Positions 36,310 through 49,300 of a stretch of 64,000 nucleotides of DNA are shown piece by piece (the stretch's first letter is position 1; each line of letters starts with the position of its first letter). Source of the DNA: Nageia nagi (lineage: Eukaryota > Pinophyta); the NCBI GenBank assembly GCA_050084985.1, contig JBITNC010000001.1, positions 201,314,001-201,378,000 of the forward strand. Direction: 5' to 3'. The notes under the pieces were generated by a model. That model had not been told where the DNA came from, did no database searches, and worked only from the letters and a program-made list of their open reading frames with translations. Position numbers and translations under genes: made by a program.

Positions 36310-36900
36310 CTATTTAACTTTATCCAACCATTGAGGAATAGGAGATGAAAGAGCTTGCAGTGCTACCTGATCTTCAAATTTTTTGGACAAAGCATCGATA
36401 ACCACATTCTCTTTACCTTTATAGTATATTATCTCATAATCATACCCTAGTAGTTTGGTCACCCATTTTTGTTGCTTAGGAAATAGAAATATATTGCTCA
36501 ATAAAAAATTTCAAACTATGATGACCTGTGAGGATGATGAAATGGCAACCAATGAGATATGGTCTCCAACATTGAACTGCATGAATGATGGTAAGCATTT
36601 CTTTTTCATAGGTGGATTTACCCAAATTTTTACCAAAGAGTGCTTTACTAGTGAATGCAAAGGGATGGCCCTCCTGCATCAATACTACCTTAATTCCTAC
36701 TCTACAAGTATCACTTTTTATCATAAAGGTTTTAGAAAAATCTAGCATTTCCAATATCGAGGTGATACACATTGCATCCTTGAGCTTAAGGAAAGATGCC
36801 TTAGCTTAAGGGGACCATTGGAATGCATTCTTTTTCAATAAGATTGTTAGAGGTGTTGCAATCTTACCATAATCTTTCACAAATTTCCTATAATAACCTA
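36310..36900 (-). pseudogene. RNase H of element D
   Basis: FMIKSDTCRVGIKVVLMQEG (36730 region) holds the first catalytic position, then HPFAFTSKAL and STYEKEMLTIIHAVQCWRPY with the Glu. TGHHSLKFFIEQ and KWVTKLLGYDYEIIYYKGKE and NVVIDALSKK close the domain. Two overlapping frames are used. Confidence 0.8.
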
Positions 36901-37039
36901 TCAACCCCAAGAATCCTAAGAGAATTTTCAAAGATGTAGGAACAAACTAATTTTGCATGTTAGTAATCCTATGTGGATCCACCTTAACTCCTTTGGATAT
37001 AATATGGCCTAAATGTCAATTTCCCTCTTATTGAATGAA

Positions 37040-37500
37040 CATTTGGATTTTTTTACATATAGCTATTATTCCCTCAACATTTTTAAGGTTTGGTCAACAT
37101 GTGCCACATGTTCTTGCCATGTCTTACTGTAGATCAAGGTATCATCAAAGAAAACTAAAATGAACTTCCTAAGGAATGGATGAAACACCTGATTCTTTAA
37201 ACTTTGAAATGTGGATGGAGCATTTGTGAGACCAAAAGGCGTGACCAAGAATTAATAATGGCCCTCATGGGTGCAAAATGCAATTTTTGGTATATCCTCC
37301 TCCTTGAGGTGGATTTGGTGATACCCAAATCGTAGGTCCAACTTGGAAAAATATCTTGTCCTATGTAATTCATCCAATAATTCATCAATGATAGGTATTA
37401 AAAATTTATCCTTGATGGTAATTTTGTTGAGGTCCATCTTTCTTATGAACCAATATAATTAGAGAAGAATATGGGCTTATGCTAGGTCAAATTACTCTTG
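37040..37500 (-). pseudogene. Reverse transcriptase of element D
   Basis: [20 protein letters not shown], then [20 protein letters not shown] (first catalytic Asp), and after a stop and frame shift [18 protein letters not shown] and [15 protein letters not shown] at 37141-37152 is the catalytic pair, with the F-F-D-D spelling common in plant chromoviruses. Confidence 0.85.
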
Positions 37501-37878
37501 CATCCAATAGTTCTTGAACTAATTTTTCAATTTCATTTTTTTATAAACAAGGATACTAATAAGGATAAATATTTTGTGGTTGACTTCCCAGCACCAATTG
37601 GATAACATGATTATGAAATCATTGGGGTGGTCATCCCATTGGTTCCTCAAAAGCACATGCACTCTTACTCAAGATGGACTGCAGGTCCTTAGGCTTTGTG
37701 ACTTTAGATTTGATGATTGCTAAAGAGTATAGTTGTGCTAGCATTCCCTTCCCAATTTTTTGTAGGCTATTTTCCATGCGATGGGAGCTCATAATTTGTG
37801 AAGGTCCAACCTATAATCCCTTAAGAGTATGCTCTTATTTGTTATCTTGAAGATCATCCATAACTTTGCAAAATTCTA
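37501..37878 (-). pseudogene. Protease-RT linker of element D
   Basis: Degraded coding sequence connecting protease to RT. No independent domain recognised. Confidence 0.4.
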
Positions 37879-38307
37879 CTATGTGATGCCCAAAGTCCTC
37901 AAACATTGCACCCTTAAAACTATATCACATCCCCCAAGTGGTAAAACGTACATGTTGCTTTTCAAAGTATAGTGGCCCATGCTCAGTTTGATATTTTTAC
38001 ATGTGCCTTTACATGCTATTTTTCCTCCATTACCAACCATAACCTCAAAATTATTTATAGGGTGGATGTAATAGTCATCAACCTTAGCCACCTGTGGATT
38101 AATGAAATTATGAGTACTTCTTGAATCCAACAATATGATGAGAGTGCACTTTTTAAAAACCCCTTTGACCTTCATAGTTTGTGGGGTAGTAATTCCTACC
38201 AATGCATTGTAAGAGATAATCGAGGTCTCCTTATCTAGAATTTCCTCTGTAGCCTCTTCAGGTGCACTCTTATATTCCTCCTCACAAGGAGCATCAACAT
38301 CAAGCAA
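37879..38307 (-). pseudogene. Retropepsin-like protease of element D
   Basis: Open frame of 142 codons. GVFKKCTLIILLDSRSTHNF is the 'LLDSGSTHNF' active-site motif with Gly changed to Arg. The C-terminal VLPLGGCDIVLRVQCLRTLG corresponds to 'LPL.G.D.VLG..WL..LG'. The catalytic Asp remains but the Gly change should inactivate it. Confidence 0.8.
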
Positions 38308-39210
38308 ATATAACTTTTATTGAGTACAACAATGACCATGAATAAATTTCTCATCAAAATTATAGCACAAATCCTTCTTTTGATGCTCTTCCATTTCCTC
38401 CCTTGTCAACTTCTTAGTTTGCATTATGCAATTTGGTGGTGGGGCACTTGTGTTATTAGAGGAATGGGAATTATTATGTGTCTTTGTGAATAGGAGCCTT
38501 ATAGTTCATCAATGAGCATTGACGTTATCTTTGGCAAGCTTTGCCAAAGTAATAGCATCCATCATAGTTTTGGGATTTAACATTTTAACCTTTGGTTTAA
38601 TTTCTTCCTTTAATCCACTAATAAAATAAGTCATGAAAAATGTGTCATCCAACCCCTTTGTGTGATTTGCTAGTTTCTCAAACTGATTTTGGTATTCTTT
38701 GACTATTATGGTTTGATGTAAATTGGTCAATGCCCCTATGAAATCTTTATAGTCACTAGGACCAAAATAGATCAATAATTATTGAGTAAATTCATCCCAT
38801 GAAGGAGTAGGATGAGTTTTTGAGTACCATTGGAGAGTCTCATGATCCAAATAAAAAGTTACCATGTGCACCTTCAAATATTTTGGAGTTTGGTTCAATG
38901 TAAAATACTATTTAGACTTATAAATCCAGCCAGTGGGATCATCTCCATCAAATCAGGAAAAATCCAATTTGGTTGTGTGAGGAAGAATGAAACCACCTTG
39001 TTGGCCCTAAAAGTTACAATGATACCCTTATGGATTTTTTTGAATTTTCTAATTGTTGGTATGATTGATACTTAGTTGGACACTATCACACTTATTATCA
39101 ATGGTTTGTATTTGGTTCTATAGTAATCAAATTTTAGCCCTAAATGTGTCATTAAGTGTATTTGCCATTTGTTGGATTATAGTCTGAAATGTCATCATGG
39201 TAGGATCAGC
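38308..39210 (-). pseudogene. gag of element D
   Basis: The capsid part near 38990-38800 reads FDGDDPTGWIYKSK*YFTLN, then VTFYLDHETLQWY. It continues in 38775-38509 as IIVKEYQNQFEKLANHTKGL and FISGLKEEIKPKVKMLNPKT, the classic gypsy gag pattern. A zinc-knuckle relic (CYNFDEKFIHGHCC, CCHC with the second Cys now Phe) lies near 38355-38315. Confidence 0.75.
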
Positions 39211-40018
39211 TTGTGCTGATATTTAGGATCTTATCTTAGGTACTATTTCTAGAAATTACTATTTTTGAAATTGTTATTTTTGGAAACTACTATTTTTAAA
39301 AATTACTATTTTTAGAAAGTGCCCAAGAAAGTGTATGGGTGTAATATACCAAAACAATCAGCTCAAAAATATGATCATAATGGGCTAGAACTCTTGATGA
39401 TGAGTTTTGGACTCTTGAACTCTTTTTTTACATTTGTGGGTCTATTTACTTTTATTTACAAATGCTAAAATGATATAATTTTTAGTTATTTAGTAGTAAA
39501 GGTTTTGCTACCTCCGAATTGCTATTTTTAGTAGCTCTAAAAAATTGCAAGTCATACATTCTACCTCTTGATTCAAGATTTTTTATGTGAAATAATGATT
39601 CTAGGGTAAAGATTATCTGCTCTATAGGCTTATCTAAACACCCCTCCTATCCAACTTTCATAAGGAAAGAGGCTACGAAGATGGTTTCTATGATAAGTAA
39701 CTTTCTAGCAGCACTTGCTGGTGCACTATAGTTTACAGAAAATCAACACAACTTCCTACCTAGTTTCTATTTATAGCCTAGATAGTATCTGATATACCTT
39801 TTGGTATGTGGATTCTGATTCCATATAGGGTTCTATCTGAGACCTGGGTATTGGTGCAGAGTTTTTTTTGCACCTCACTTCACACACAACTTAATGGACA
39901 AGTGTGCATAATAAAAAATGATAGATCCTTTTGGATATTTTAAAACTCTTGATATAAGGTTTCTAACTTAGACCTCTAAGAAGATTTGTTTTCTTGTAGT
40001 AGAATGGCCCTAGAAAGA
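39211..40018 (-). other. Leader of element D
   Basis: Untranslated segment between PBS and gag. Contains short repeats of 'aattactatttttagaaa' near 39245-39320. No ORF supported. Confidence 0.5.
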
Positions 40019-40030
40019 GCTTTGATACCA
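40019..40030 (-). promoter_or_regulatory. Primer binding site of element D (initiator tRNA-Met type)
   Basis: Minus-strand tggtatcaaagc lies two bases inside the 5' LTR end. It differs at one base from TGGTATCAGAGC, the complement of the 3' end of plant initiator tRNA-Met. Confidence 0.8.
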
Positions 40031-40032
40031 GA

Positions 40033-40430
40033 TGATACAATGCTACAATTATAAAAGGGAAATATTGCAAAAATGTAAAGGAATATCAATTTGAATAGGA
40101 AAATGATAACTAATCTAATGGAAATAACATAACATGCACTAATAATAGAACACAAAATAGCAATAATAAGTAGATAAGGATAGGATTTTATTGAATAGTA
40201 ATACAATAATAGGTCATTTTGAGGGGGCTACCTCCTTACAACTCCAAAAGTGAAAATAATGTTCAAGATTCTATTTCTCCACACATTTCTATCTATTTAT
40301 AATATACTAACCCTAACCTTAATAGTAATGCAAAATCAGTCCCTATCCTTACAATCACAATGTTATGGTTTACAAAATAGGCTAATAATTTAATTAAATA
40401 ACTAATACTAACACTATATGGGTCTTAACA
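40033..40430 (-). repeat. 5' LTR of element D
   Basis: Minus-strand tgttaagaccc ... gcattgtatca. Matches the 3' LTR; minus-strand TATA box (tataaata) at 40294-40301 would drive transcription. Confidence 0.88.
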
Positions 40431-40435
40431 TCCCT
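40431..40435. repeat. Target-site duplication of element D, right copy (tccct)
   Basis: Identical to 34539-34543. C's LTR sequence resumes here. Confidence 0.85.
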
Positions 40436-41327
40436 TAGTCTATAATCACATGGATGCTCATAAATATTTTCATGCTACTATGCAATGTGTATGCTAACTC
40501 GTAAAGATAGTGTTAGATGCTTGAACAATGACAATTGATAAATGATATGATAGATCTATGCAAATAACAATGCTGAAATGATTTGGCATAATAAGTGATA
40601 TGTGCAAAGATTAACTAAATAATGTAAGTTTATGTAGATCACAATGCAAAGTTAAAATCAATGGTTATCTAACTAAAACTTTAAATTAATAACTAATAAA
40701 TAGTAACCTAAGGTTGGACCTTAAATCAAACTTAGACTAAACCCTAGATGATAGCCTAATATGCCTATTATGTCATTACAAATGCAATTGCTAATTAAGA
40801 TAAAAGGATACAAAGCTTTAATTAAGTGATTGATGAATCTTAAAATCTGAAAAAAAACATGAAAAGACACCATTAAATTATCCCCAAATAAAATCTCAAA
40901 TGAAAAGGAATACCCAACCATTGTGATGGAAAAGCATACTCAAATACGAAGATGAATTTCTTGATTGGTAAGCCTTCAAAAACAATCTCCAAATGATGTA
41001 TAGTCACTAAAAAACATAGGGTTCAAAGTCCCTATTAGGTCAAGGTGCAAAAAATCAAATGAAAAGCTTGGAATGTGTGCCATTGACTTTTATGAATACT
41101 CAGTTAAAATCATATGATGACTATTTATTTGCAAGGGTCATCAAGGAAATGGTCCAAAGAGTTGTTAGCAAAATAAAAGCTAGATTGAGTTGATCAAATA
41201 TAAATTGATGGACCTATAAAACACACTTTATTACACAATGGATAATATAAAAAACATATGACATATGCTAAAAATGTCTTGTAACACTGTCAATGAGTGC
41301 AAGAATGCATTCTTTAGGGTGTTTATA
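40436..41327 (-). repeat. 3' LTR of element C, proximal part
   Basis: Collinear with 62450-63382 (for example 'ggatgctcataaatattt', 'gcttgaacaatga', 'gataaatgatatgatagatctatgc', 'gatgcaattgctaattaagataaaaggatac'). It ends at tttagggtgtttata; the expected terminal dinucleotide is mutated from CA to TA on the plus strand. Confidence 0.85.
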
Positions 41328-41341
41328 GTTTCCCCTTTTTG
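41328..41341 (-). other. Polypurine tract of element C
   Basis: On the minus strand aaaaaaggggaaac lies directly before the LTR start tataaacaccc. It fixes this LTR as the 3' LTR and the element's orientation as minus. Confidence 0.7.
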
Positions 41342-41445
41342 TATTGAGCTTCAAACCTATGAAAAGATTAGTACAAAGACATGTGAAATGATAAATGCTA
41401 ATGATAAGTGATAAATGATAATAAAATAATCAAGATAAGAGTTGG

Positions 41446-41830
41446 TTTTGATGCATGATGAGCCATATAAGATCATCCTAACCACTCAACCCTAATCTAG
41501 TTTCGATGCATGATAAGCTATATAATATGGAAATGAGCACCATGAGGATCCAACAAACTCTAGTTTCGACACATGATAGGTAGTATAAGATGGAATTGGA
41601 TTTCATGACAATGGACCTATGATAAAACCTGACTAGTAGATCAAGTACCTAGTGAATAGTAAAGCAAAAATTGAATCTAATCTAATCTAATCTAAGTGCC
41701 AAAAGGGAAATGATCTCTTCTTTGCCCTAACAATTCAAGGGAATGTTGTCTTCTTTGCCCTAGCAGCTAAAGGGTATCTATAATACATGATTCTACTTTA
41801 CCCTAGTAGTCAAAGGGAAATGATAATAGG
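41446..41830. repeat. Two short tandem-repeat tracts near C's 3' LTR
   Basis: First tract: three units about 60 bp apart with the core 'agtttcgatgcatgataagctatataa' (near 41446, 41507, 41565). Second tract: three units with 'tcttctttgccctaa.a..caaaggga' (near 41716, 41750, 41800). A short (taatc)n run lies near 41674-41695. Comparable repeat tracts lie in the same place in element A. Confidence 0.6.
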
Positions 41831-44500
41831 CACACAGACCTACCTAACATGGAATTGTAGCACATAGGCATATGACGCTTCCATAAGAATGACTAAGCCA
41901 AACATGATAAGTTTTTTGATCACCAATAAATTATATCATATTAAATTGATAACATCAAACATGGTAATGTCAAAATGTGTTTATTTCCAATCCACCATGA
42001 TGAATTGCAATGACTTTGTTGAACATAATGATGTTAGAATATGATGATTACCAATCCATCATATTGACCTAATGACCATACAATAAACATTCATGATGCA
42101 AGAAGGGTTGACCATGCATCTAACATGCCCTGATAGGAGTTTATGATGCACCTACTAAAAAGTGAAAATTTAATAAATTTTAAATCATGTGTGAAGCTCT
42201 CCCCTTCAAATAGGAAGGTGTGATGGATGATAAGACAAGATAATTGATGGTTTGATTGAATAGATTAGAAAATGATGAGTATAATCAAAAGTATACAATA
42301 TGTGATAATGATTAAGAAAATCACCTTGAAAATTATAGGTCATCTAAATAATTAGGGTTACAAAGACATTCAAGTGATCTAGGATCATCTAGATTATTTG
42401 ATTAAGGAAAAAAAAGAAAAATAAAAAGAAAAACTCATAATTTTCCCAACTCATTTTGACTATTATGCTTTTATCCTAAGCTTTTACTGGGTAATGGAGA
42501 GGATTGTTGACCTTCAACTGGTGGTTTGGTGAGTGCTTGTAGAGAGATTAAGGATTACTAGTGATAAAGACTAACAAGAGAGCAATGGCTACTATAGGTC
42601 TTAAAGGAGGTCCACCAGGCAATGAGGAGGAAATGGTGCATAAAAAGGTAGGCACCCTCCCCAAAACTCATTGTGGTGTAAGAATGGTTAAAAGGAAGAT
42701 ACAAAAATATGCATTTATTTTGGGTTTTATAAGATAAATTATGTGTATTGCTTGTTATTTTTAAATCAATCAACCACCAAAAGATAAAAACAATCAAACC
42801 CTAAGCGACTAAAACAACCCTAAGTCAACTCATAATCGATAAAATCAACATAAAACCAACTAAAATATTGATTAAACAAATGAGAAATATGCTTTTGATG
42901 TTATTGTATGGAAGATTATTTAGATTTTTGAATTTTATCATGGTAAAATTTTAAATTTTTTTAGATTGATACAATTATTGTTTTCAAAGTTTTAGTTTTT
43001 CAAATCATCCCACAATCGAATAATCTAATTTAAGGTCATCCTAGTGAAGAATGACTTTAATAGTTTCCTAGGAAACTATAGAGTTGTCCATGTCCTAGAC
43101 AACTAGACCAACCTAGTTATTCTAGACAAGGATGATTCTGATTGTTATAAGAAAAACACAAAACCTAGAATGTAGACTTAGACAAAAATGCAATATGACA
43201 CTCTAGGTGATAATAGGATTGACTTAGACTTAGAGACAACTAAATTTGAAAATAGACTTGACATACTGACAAACTAACATCTCAAAATTTGTGCTAGATG
43301 AAAATCTACCAGAAATTTCAATCGCTATGGAAAGAGGTATGAGGGGCTCTAACACCAGCTGATTGGGCCTAGCTAGAGGCCATAGGGCTCGTAGGAGCTA
43401 CTAGGATTCTCCTTGTAAAGGGAGACACATCTTATATGATAGCACTATGGGAGTGCTTGTAATGCATCCACTAATTATCATCCACCAAAACCCTAAAATT
43501 TAGACCTATTTTTTTATTTGGTTTAACATGATATTCTTGGAATAAACCAGGCAATCCCACATAAGCTTGGTAATGCTGCTAGCTAGTTTAGCACTCACAT
43601 GGCAAGATTGGTCAAGAACCTGGGGTCACCAACCATGATAAACTTTTCTAGTGTTCACTCCTCAACACTCATCTTATTGAGAAGATGCCTCAAAAGTAAA
43701 CTCACCATTCCAATTCCACATCCCATGTGCAATAGGCTTTCTAGTCATAGCATAGTTGTTTTATAATCAAGGCCCATACCACCTAAAAGATTACACTTCC
43801 ACTAAGTTAGCATTGCCACCTAATGATAACTCTCCATCTCATAGGAGTAGATAGTTTATCTTAGGAAAACTTCCATATGAGCGGGTAGCATCATCTATGG
43901 AACAATCATCATACCCTTATCTGCTAACTACAAGTGGTATGAATACTAGTTACCCTCACTTAATAATAGTAGTTTTTCTAATTTCTATCCACACCTGACT
44001 CACCTATCAGAGGATATGAGTACTAACCTAGCCATATTTATCGGCTAGTCCCACCATGTGATTCAGGATCCCTATGCCTATAACTTGGAGAGCCATGGAT
44101 ATTAAACAATATGCTTGAGCGGTTGTTAAGTCTAATCTATTTTTAAATGTGTTGAAAAAAAGAACCACCTATGTCCTACCAACCATAAACTAATATTTTT
44201 GGTAGTGAAGTGGTATAAGACAAGTTCTAAGGTTTAACACCATTCATTTTTGTTGAAAGTTTTGATTATAGGCTTCCTCAAGAAGTCACATGTTTTCTTG
44301 TTTATCCCATATGCATTGTATCACATATATGGATCCACTTTTTAAAAGATCTCTTAAATACATAAAGTAAAAAGTTATGAGGAAAGATCTAGCCACTATT
44401 GCTACAAAAGTAATGTGGCTCTATGTGGTCCTCACATAAAGAATATTTCTTTTATTTTTTATCTAGCAAGGTAGGTCTACTTGGCAAAGGTTCTTCATCA
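41831..44500. other. 3' region of element C, non-coding
   Basis: No supported ORF or domain. 43330-43500 is less AT-rich than its surroundings. Could include small unrecognised insertions. Confidence 0.4.
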
Positions 44501-46560
44501 TTTTCCTTTCATTCATCCAAAAAGAGTCTCGAATGATTCCATTTATCTCATAGGATCCCATTGATATCCAATTTGATTCCAAGGGTCCCTAAGTATCCCA
44601 AATGATCACAAATTGTCATTTGGAACCTTAATTTTGTTTAGGGTTGATTCTAAGTTATTGGGATAATTTTGGATTTGTTGGGATTGATAATCTAATCCAT
44701 CTACTTATTTAGAAGTCTATTTAGATCAATTTTCTAATACCACTACTTATCATGCAATAACAAGTATTAATCCTTACTCCTATTCATCAAAGCATTAATC
44801 ATGTAATAATCGTAGTTCTATTCATTAAGAGAAAGCAAAATTATCTACTTTACATTCATCATTCAGTATATTAACAAGAGATAAATACCAAATAATCCTC
44901 ATTAAACTTTTCTAAGTTAATGATCAATTACAAGAAGATTAAACATACCTCGTAACTTCATTTATCAACATCTATTATAATGATAAAACTTTTATAACTT
45001 ATTACAAGAACATTAATAACATCATTTATCATCATCTTTTTGTAATACAAGTATAGTATAACATCCTATTTAGTGAGTCATTCTATGGTTTATTGTGGAA
45101 CACATTAGTTGATTTTCAAACAATGAGCATCGAACATCTCCATTATTTATCAAATAATGAGCATCGAACATCGAACATTACCTTGGGACTTGGTGGATGG
45201 ATCAAGTATTAGGAAGGAGGAAAATTAGTACAATCCTTTTATATTTTGACCATAATGCAATGCATTCACTCACTTAATACTTCATGAGGATTTTAGGTCT
45301 TTTTTGAACTACCTCCTTTCATTAGTTGTGAGTTTTTATAAAACATTATTGTAACAATACTCAAACTCTCAACATCTAAAACCCCTAATATTAAGACTAT
45401 TTTTTTATTATTGGTCAATTCATTGACTTCTCAAGTTTTTCTATTGAAAGCATATATCCCACATGGTTTACATATTGATACATTTTTGGTTTAATTATTC
45501 CTCATCCTTTCTTTGTAATTACGAGGGTATGTTCACTAGGTATTCCTACCCTTGCTTGCAAGTGGATACCCCTGATGATCGTATCCTTATTTTATTTGGA
45601 CTTCCTTACCCTCTTCTTGAGCTTGAGTAAAGGTATATTTCATGTTGTAAGATTTAATACCATTTGTTTAAGTTCAAACCTTATTTTTAGCTTTATTCAA
45701 TAAACTTTACTATTTAGATCCCTTAGTGCTTTCCATGGAATCCCAAAGGATCCCATTTATTCCCAATGGGTCCCATTGATACCCATTTTAATCCTAATGG
45801 TCCCTAAATTTTTTCAAATGATCCTAAATTGTATTTGGAACTCTTAACTCAAATTTAGGATTATTTATAAGTCATTGGGATTACTTTGGATTTATTGATC
45901 TCTAGCTCTATAGTGATCATTATCGTATTTAATCATCTCTTTTCTATAGCCACACCTACTCCATCATATTATACCACCATCATAAATAATTTACCTATTA
46001 TTATCTAATTTATTGTCTAAGAAAAATGAGAGAAACAAGAGAACTTAAATTATTAAAATTCATCTATTTAACTATATAATCTCAATTTAAAATCTCATAA
46101 TACATGCATCCATTAATGAAACTTCATGAACTACTCTTCATTAAGCATAAATTGAGACAAGGGAAAATAATAACATTTACAAAATGAACTTACAAGATCA
46201 ATAGAAATATAAATTTAAATCATGAATAAGTCTTATTTGCGTGTCATAATAGAACTAATTATTCTTTAGTACATCTTTGTCTTGTTGTAGAGACATCTCT
46301 ATTGATCTTCATTACATCTTTAATGAGACTTTATCATCTTTTACTAAGCTTCTTTCAAAGGATCAACAAAGAATTCATTGAGTACTAGGAAGGTGAAGAT
46401 TTTGAGGATTAGGATAACTCTTTTTCAATTTTTACCATGATGCAATGCCTTCATTTATTTGAGACATCAAGAGGATTTTAGATCCTTTTCGGATTACCTC
46501 TCTTCCTTGGTCTTAGATATGCAAAACTAACTTTTCCTTTTCAAATATTATTCCCCATTT
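44500..46560. repeat. Direct duplication with a unit of about 1.2 kb in C's 3' region
   Basis: Two diverged copies offset by about 1.2 kb. 44540-44700 matches 45740-45900 ('aggatcccatt', 'gtccctaa', 'atgatc.c.aaattgt.atttggaac', 'gtcattgggat'). 45205-45340 matches 46395-46510 ('agtacta/attaggaagg', 'atgatgcaatgc.ttca', 'catgaggattttag.tc.tttt..attacctc'). The words occur in the same order, so this is a tandem duplication rather than a shared short motif. Confidence 0.5.
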
Positions 46561-48132
46561 ATAAATTTAAACTTACTATTTTAATATATTCAAATCTTAT
46601 GAAAAGGATTCTACATTTAATTCATATTACAAACTAAACCATCAATTGTATTATTATCATTTCTCTTCCTCATTTTAAATTTACCAAGAGTAAAGTTAAT
46701 TTTAATATCACTTTACTTTCAATAATTAAAAAAAAAACTCTCATAACACACACCCTTTATATATATATATATATATAAACTTTATATCAAAATAACAAAA
46801 TAAAATATAAAATTAAAATAACTATATATCACATACCACACACTTCATTTATTAACCAAACTATTCTATAAAATATATGTGGTATAACATTCTTTTCTTG
46901 AGCATTGATTAATTTCTCTTTACGTTTTAGGGAAAGGTGAATATTAATTAATTGGATGATATTATTCATTCTAATGTTGAGATATACAAATTTGACAGCA
47001 TTATACTATTCTATTTCTAGAATTCAAAGGAGGAAAGATGGAAGTAAATGACAGGGATTGTCATTGACCTACCCAACAATGAACTTATAATACTAAGCCC
47101 AACTCTGGAACTTTTGTCAGCATTTTATTGAGTAAGTACATGAGTTGAAGAGGTATGAAGATCCATCAAAGAGTAATTAGAGATGTGCAAGATGATTTTT
47201 CTGAAAAGGATGATGGGGATCTTGCAACTAATTCAACAAGAAGGTGTAAAACCAATCTTTGAAATAATTTTTTAGCATTCATGTGACATCATGGGAGTTC
47301 TTAAAGAGGATATGTGTAATTGGATATGATTTCTTGTCAAATATTGTCTAAAACATATCATAGGAATCTTTTAAACAAATAAATTAATTAGACTTAAACT
47401 CTAAAATCTTTGAAAAGGATTTTCCAAGGTGTACCATGATGGGGCGTAAACAAATGTTTTGGAGTTCCCTCGAATAACAGTTGAAAATAGTAAATCAATG
47501 GTAGTAGACTCAACAAGGATATCTATCAAGAGTTGTTGAAATTGATTTCTCACTAAATGTTGTTCTTGATGGAATTTAAAATCTTAGGAATTATTTGCAA
47601 AACATTCTCAAGAGATATAATATGAACATGATACAACTATATATTTATTTTGAAAAGGGGCACAATAGATACATCACCTAGAAGTAGTATTAATCTCTGA
47701 AACCTTCATTGGCATCTTTCCAACACACCTTTACTTATCATAGTCACCTCGTCCTGTAGAGTAAGGTTAATCCACACATTTTGTAAATATATTTTCATGA
47801 AACAATTGATAATCACAACAATTACTCTACATGTAACAACATGATTTATGATGGTCATAGGGTATGTTAGCGAATCAATGCTAATCATTTCCTCCTTTTA
47901 CCCTTCTATTCCTATCACCAATTCACCTTTGGTTCATAGGGTATTTGGGTTGCTTCTTCACTTTGTGACTTGTGTCAAAACATCTCGAAGCCAACATCAA
48001 ATTATCACAAATGATACATATTCCCATATCAAAATTGTAATTCCATAACATTATTCAAACATAATTAATTCAAATCCTTTATAGTACTAGAGGTAAAATA
48101 GTATCTTGAGGTGGGTTGTGACAATGCTTTGA
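46561..48132. other. AT-rich non-coding stretch with (ta)n run
   Basis: Includes a (ta)n microsatellite at about 46756-46778. No gene recognised. This is sequence upstream (plus-strand sense) of the PMD-like ORF. Confidence 0.4.
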
Positions 48133-49300
48133 CCTAGACTGATGGACCTTCCTACTCCTAACAAGGGAGTGATAGTGACACTGGAGGACATATACCATAT
48201 CTTTTGAGTGCCAATCAATGAGAAGCTAATCATAATGACTACAAATAGGGTGGTTATCTAGCCCTATGTGGGCAATGGATATAGGATATGGGACCTCTTC
48301 AATGGTGGGGTTTTGATAGATCTATTCTATCACCAAGGTTATCTTGAGTGTAGAGAGGTGATGGTGATGTTACTAATATCATCATTCCTTCTACTAGATT
48401 CCTTGGGATCTAGTTTCCTATGGAATATGTTCAAGATTATGATGAGGATGGTTCAATATAGCATAATGTTTTCCTAGGGGCCAATGTTGATGGTGCAGAC
48501 ATACAACAAACTAGTTGGAGATATTAGAAGGCAAAGATGAGTGAGCATGATACTGCTACTCTAGGTATGGGCCTGGGAGCACATTCATCCTATGTAGCCG
48601 AATAGACTACCTACAATAATCCATAGACCAAAGTAGATAAGGGACATCCCTCCAATTATAGGGATCGAGCTTCCATATGCAAGGTGATGGGAGCATGAGT
48701 AGGAGTGACCCAAGAGGAACCCACATGAGTAGGACACATACTGAATGCTAACAAGGCTATAGCCTTAGCATGTGAACTATCAACCCTATCAAGGTGGGCC
48801 AACATGAGCGATGATGCCATACAATTGGTGAGGGCCTACAAGGTTAGGCATCTCAATGGGCACCACATCAAGAATGTGAAGATATTCCCCTTTGATAGAG
48901 TGTAATGATAGCATAGGCTAGTGTAGGACATGCTCCTTAGAACTTGTCCTATATGGTAGGATTGATAGGGATGCCCCAGTGAGGTTGAGATTAGCATACA
49001 TGAAGTTAGAAATAGCACTATATGCACTATTGGTGAGAGTAGTAGTGGATGATGCTAGGACTAATCTAGCCTTTAATGCTTGGTGGGTGCCCCAACATGA
49101 CCAACTACCATCCTAGCTCATAGTGAAGAGATAAAGGGGGATTCCTCTAGTAGACCCATGGGTCCTAGAGGGTGGAGTCATCTCAAAAGTTGTAAAGGTC
49201 AAAGATGATGAGGGTGAGGAGGATGACGCCCAAGAGGAGGGTGATGATTCTTAAGGAGAGGAGGAGGAGCTATAGGAGTATCAGTAAATGGATGTGGATT
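48133..49300 (+). pseudogene. Antisense plant mobile domain (PMD) ORF inside element C
   Basis: One plus-strand frame (phase of 48148) holds from 48133 to about 48720 without an indel, interrupted only by stops. NKGVIVTLEDIYHIF*VPI matches the PMD 'GEMTVTLEDVY.IL.LPI' segment, and VWAWEHIHPM (48565 on) matches the conserved '(L)Q.WAWE.....P' segment near the end of PMDs, followed by PNRLPTIIHRPK and RDIPPIIGIELPYAR. After a frame change, ANKAIALACELSTLSRWANM (48748 on) and LVRAYKVRHLNGHHIKNVKI continue. The ORF runs opposite to element C, between integrase and 3' LTR. Extra antisense ORFs in this position are known in Tat-lineage elements (for example gene23 of maize Grande, from memory). It may encode a silencing-related or transposase-derived protein (inference). 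Confidence 0.6.

Larger units (their letters stand above)
34544..40430 (-). mobile_element. Element D: chromovirus-type Ty3/gypsy retrotransposon, 5.9 kb
   Basis: Minus-strand element with LTRs of about 411 bp (34544-34954) and 398 bp (40033-40430), perfect TSD tccct, tRNA-iMet-type PBS and a PPT. It encodes gag, protease, RT, RNase H and integrase, with a C-terminal segment resembling a chromodomain tail (ATWE ... EDKASSQEG). The LTRs differ at about 8% over the first 107 bases by eye. All domains carry stops and frameshifts. It is the youngest layer of the nest, since it interrupts C's LTR. Confidence 0.88.

Noticed and set aside
34265-41327. First reading: 34265-34543 and 40436-41327 as two separate repeats
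   Set aside because: Both align collinearly and without gap to one LTR at 62164-63382, and the break has a perfect 5-bp duplication, so they are one LTR split by element D.
46756-46778. (ta)n run as an origin or regulatory site
   Set aside because: Simple microsatellite in AT-rich DNA with no associated structure.
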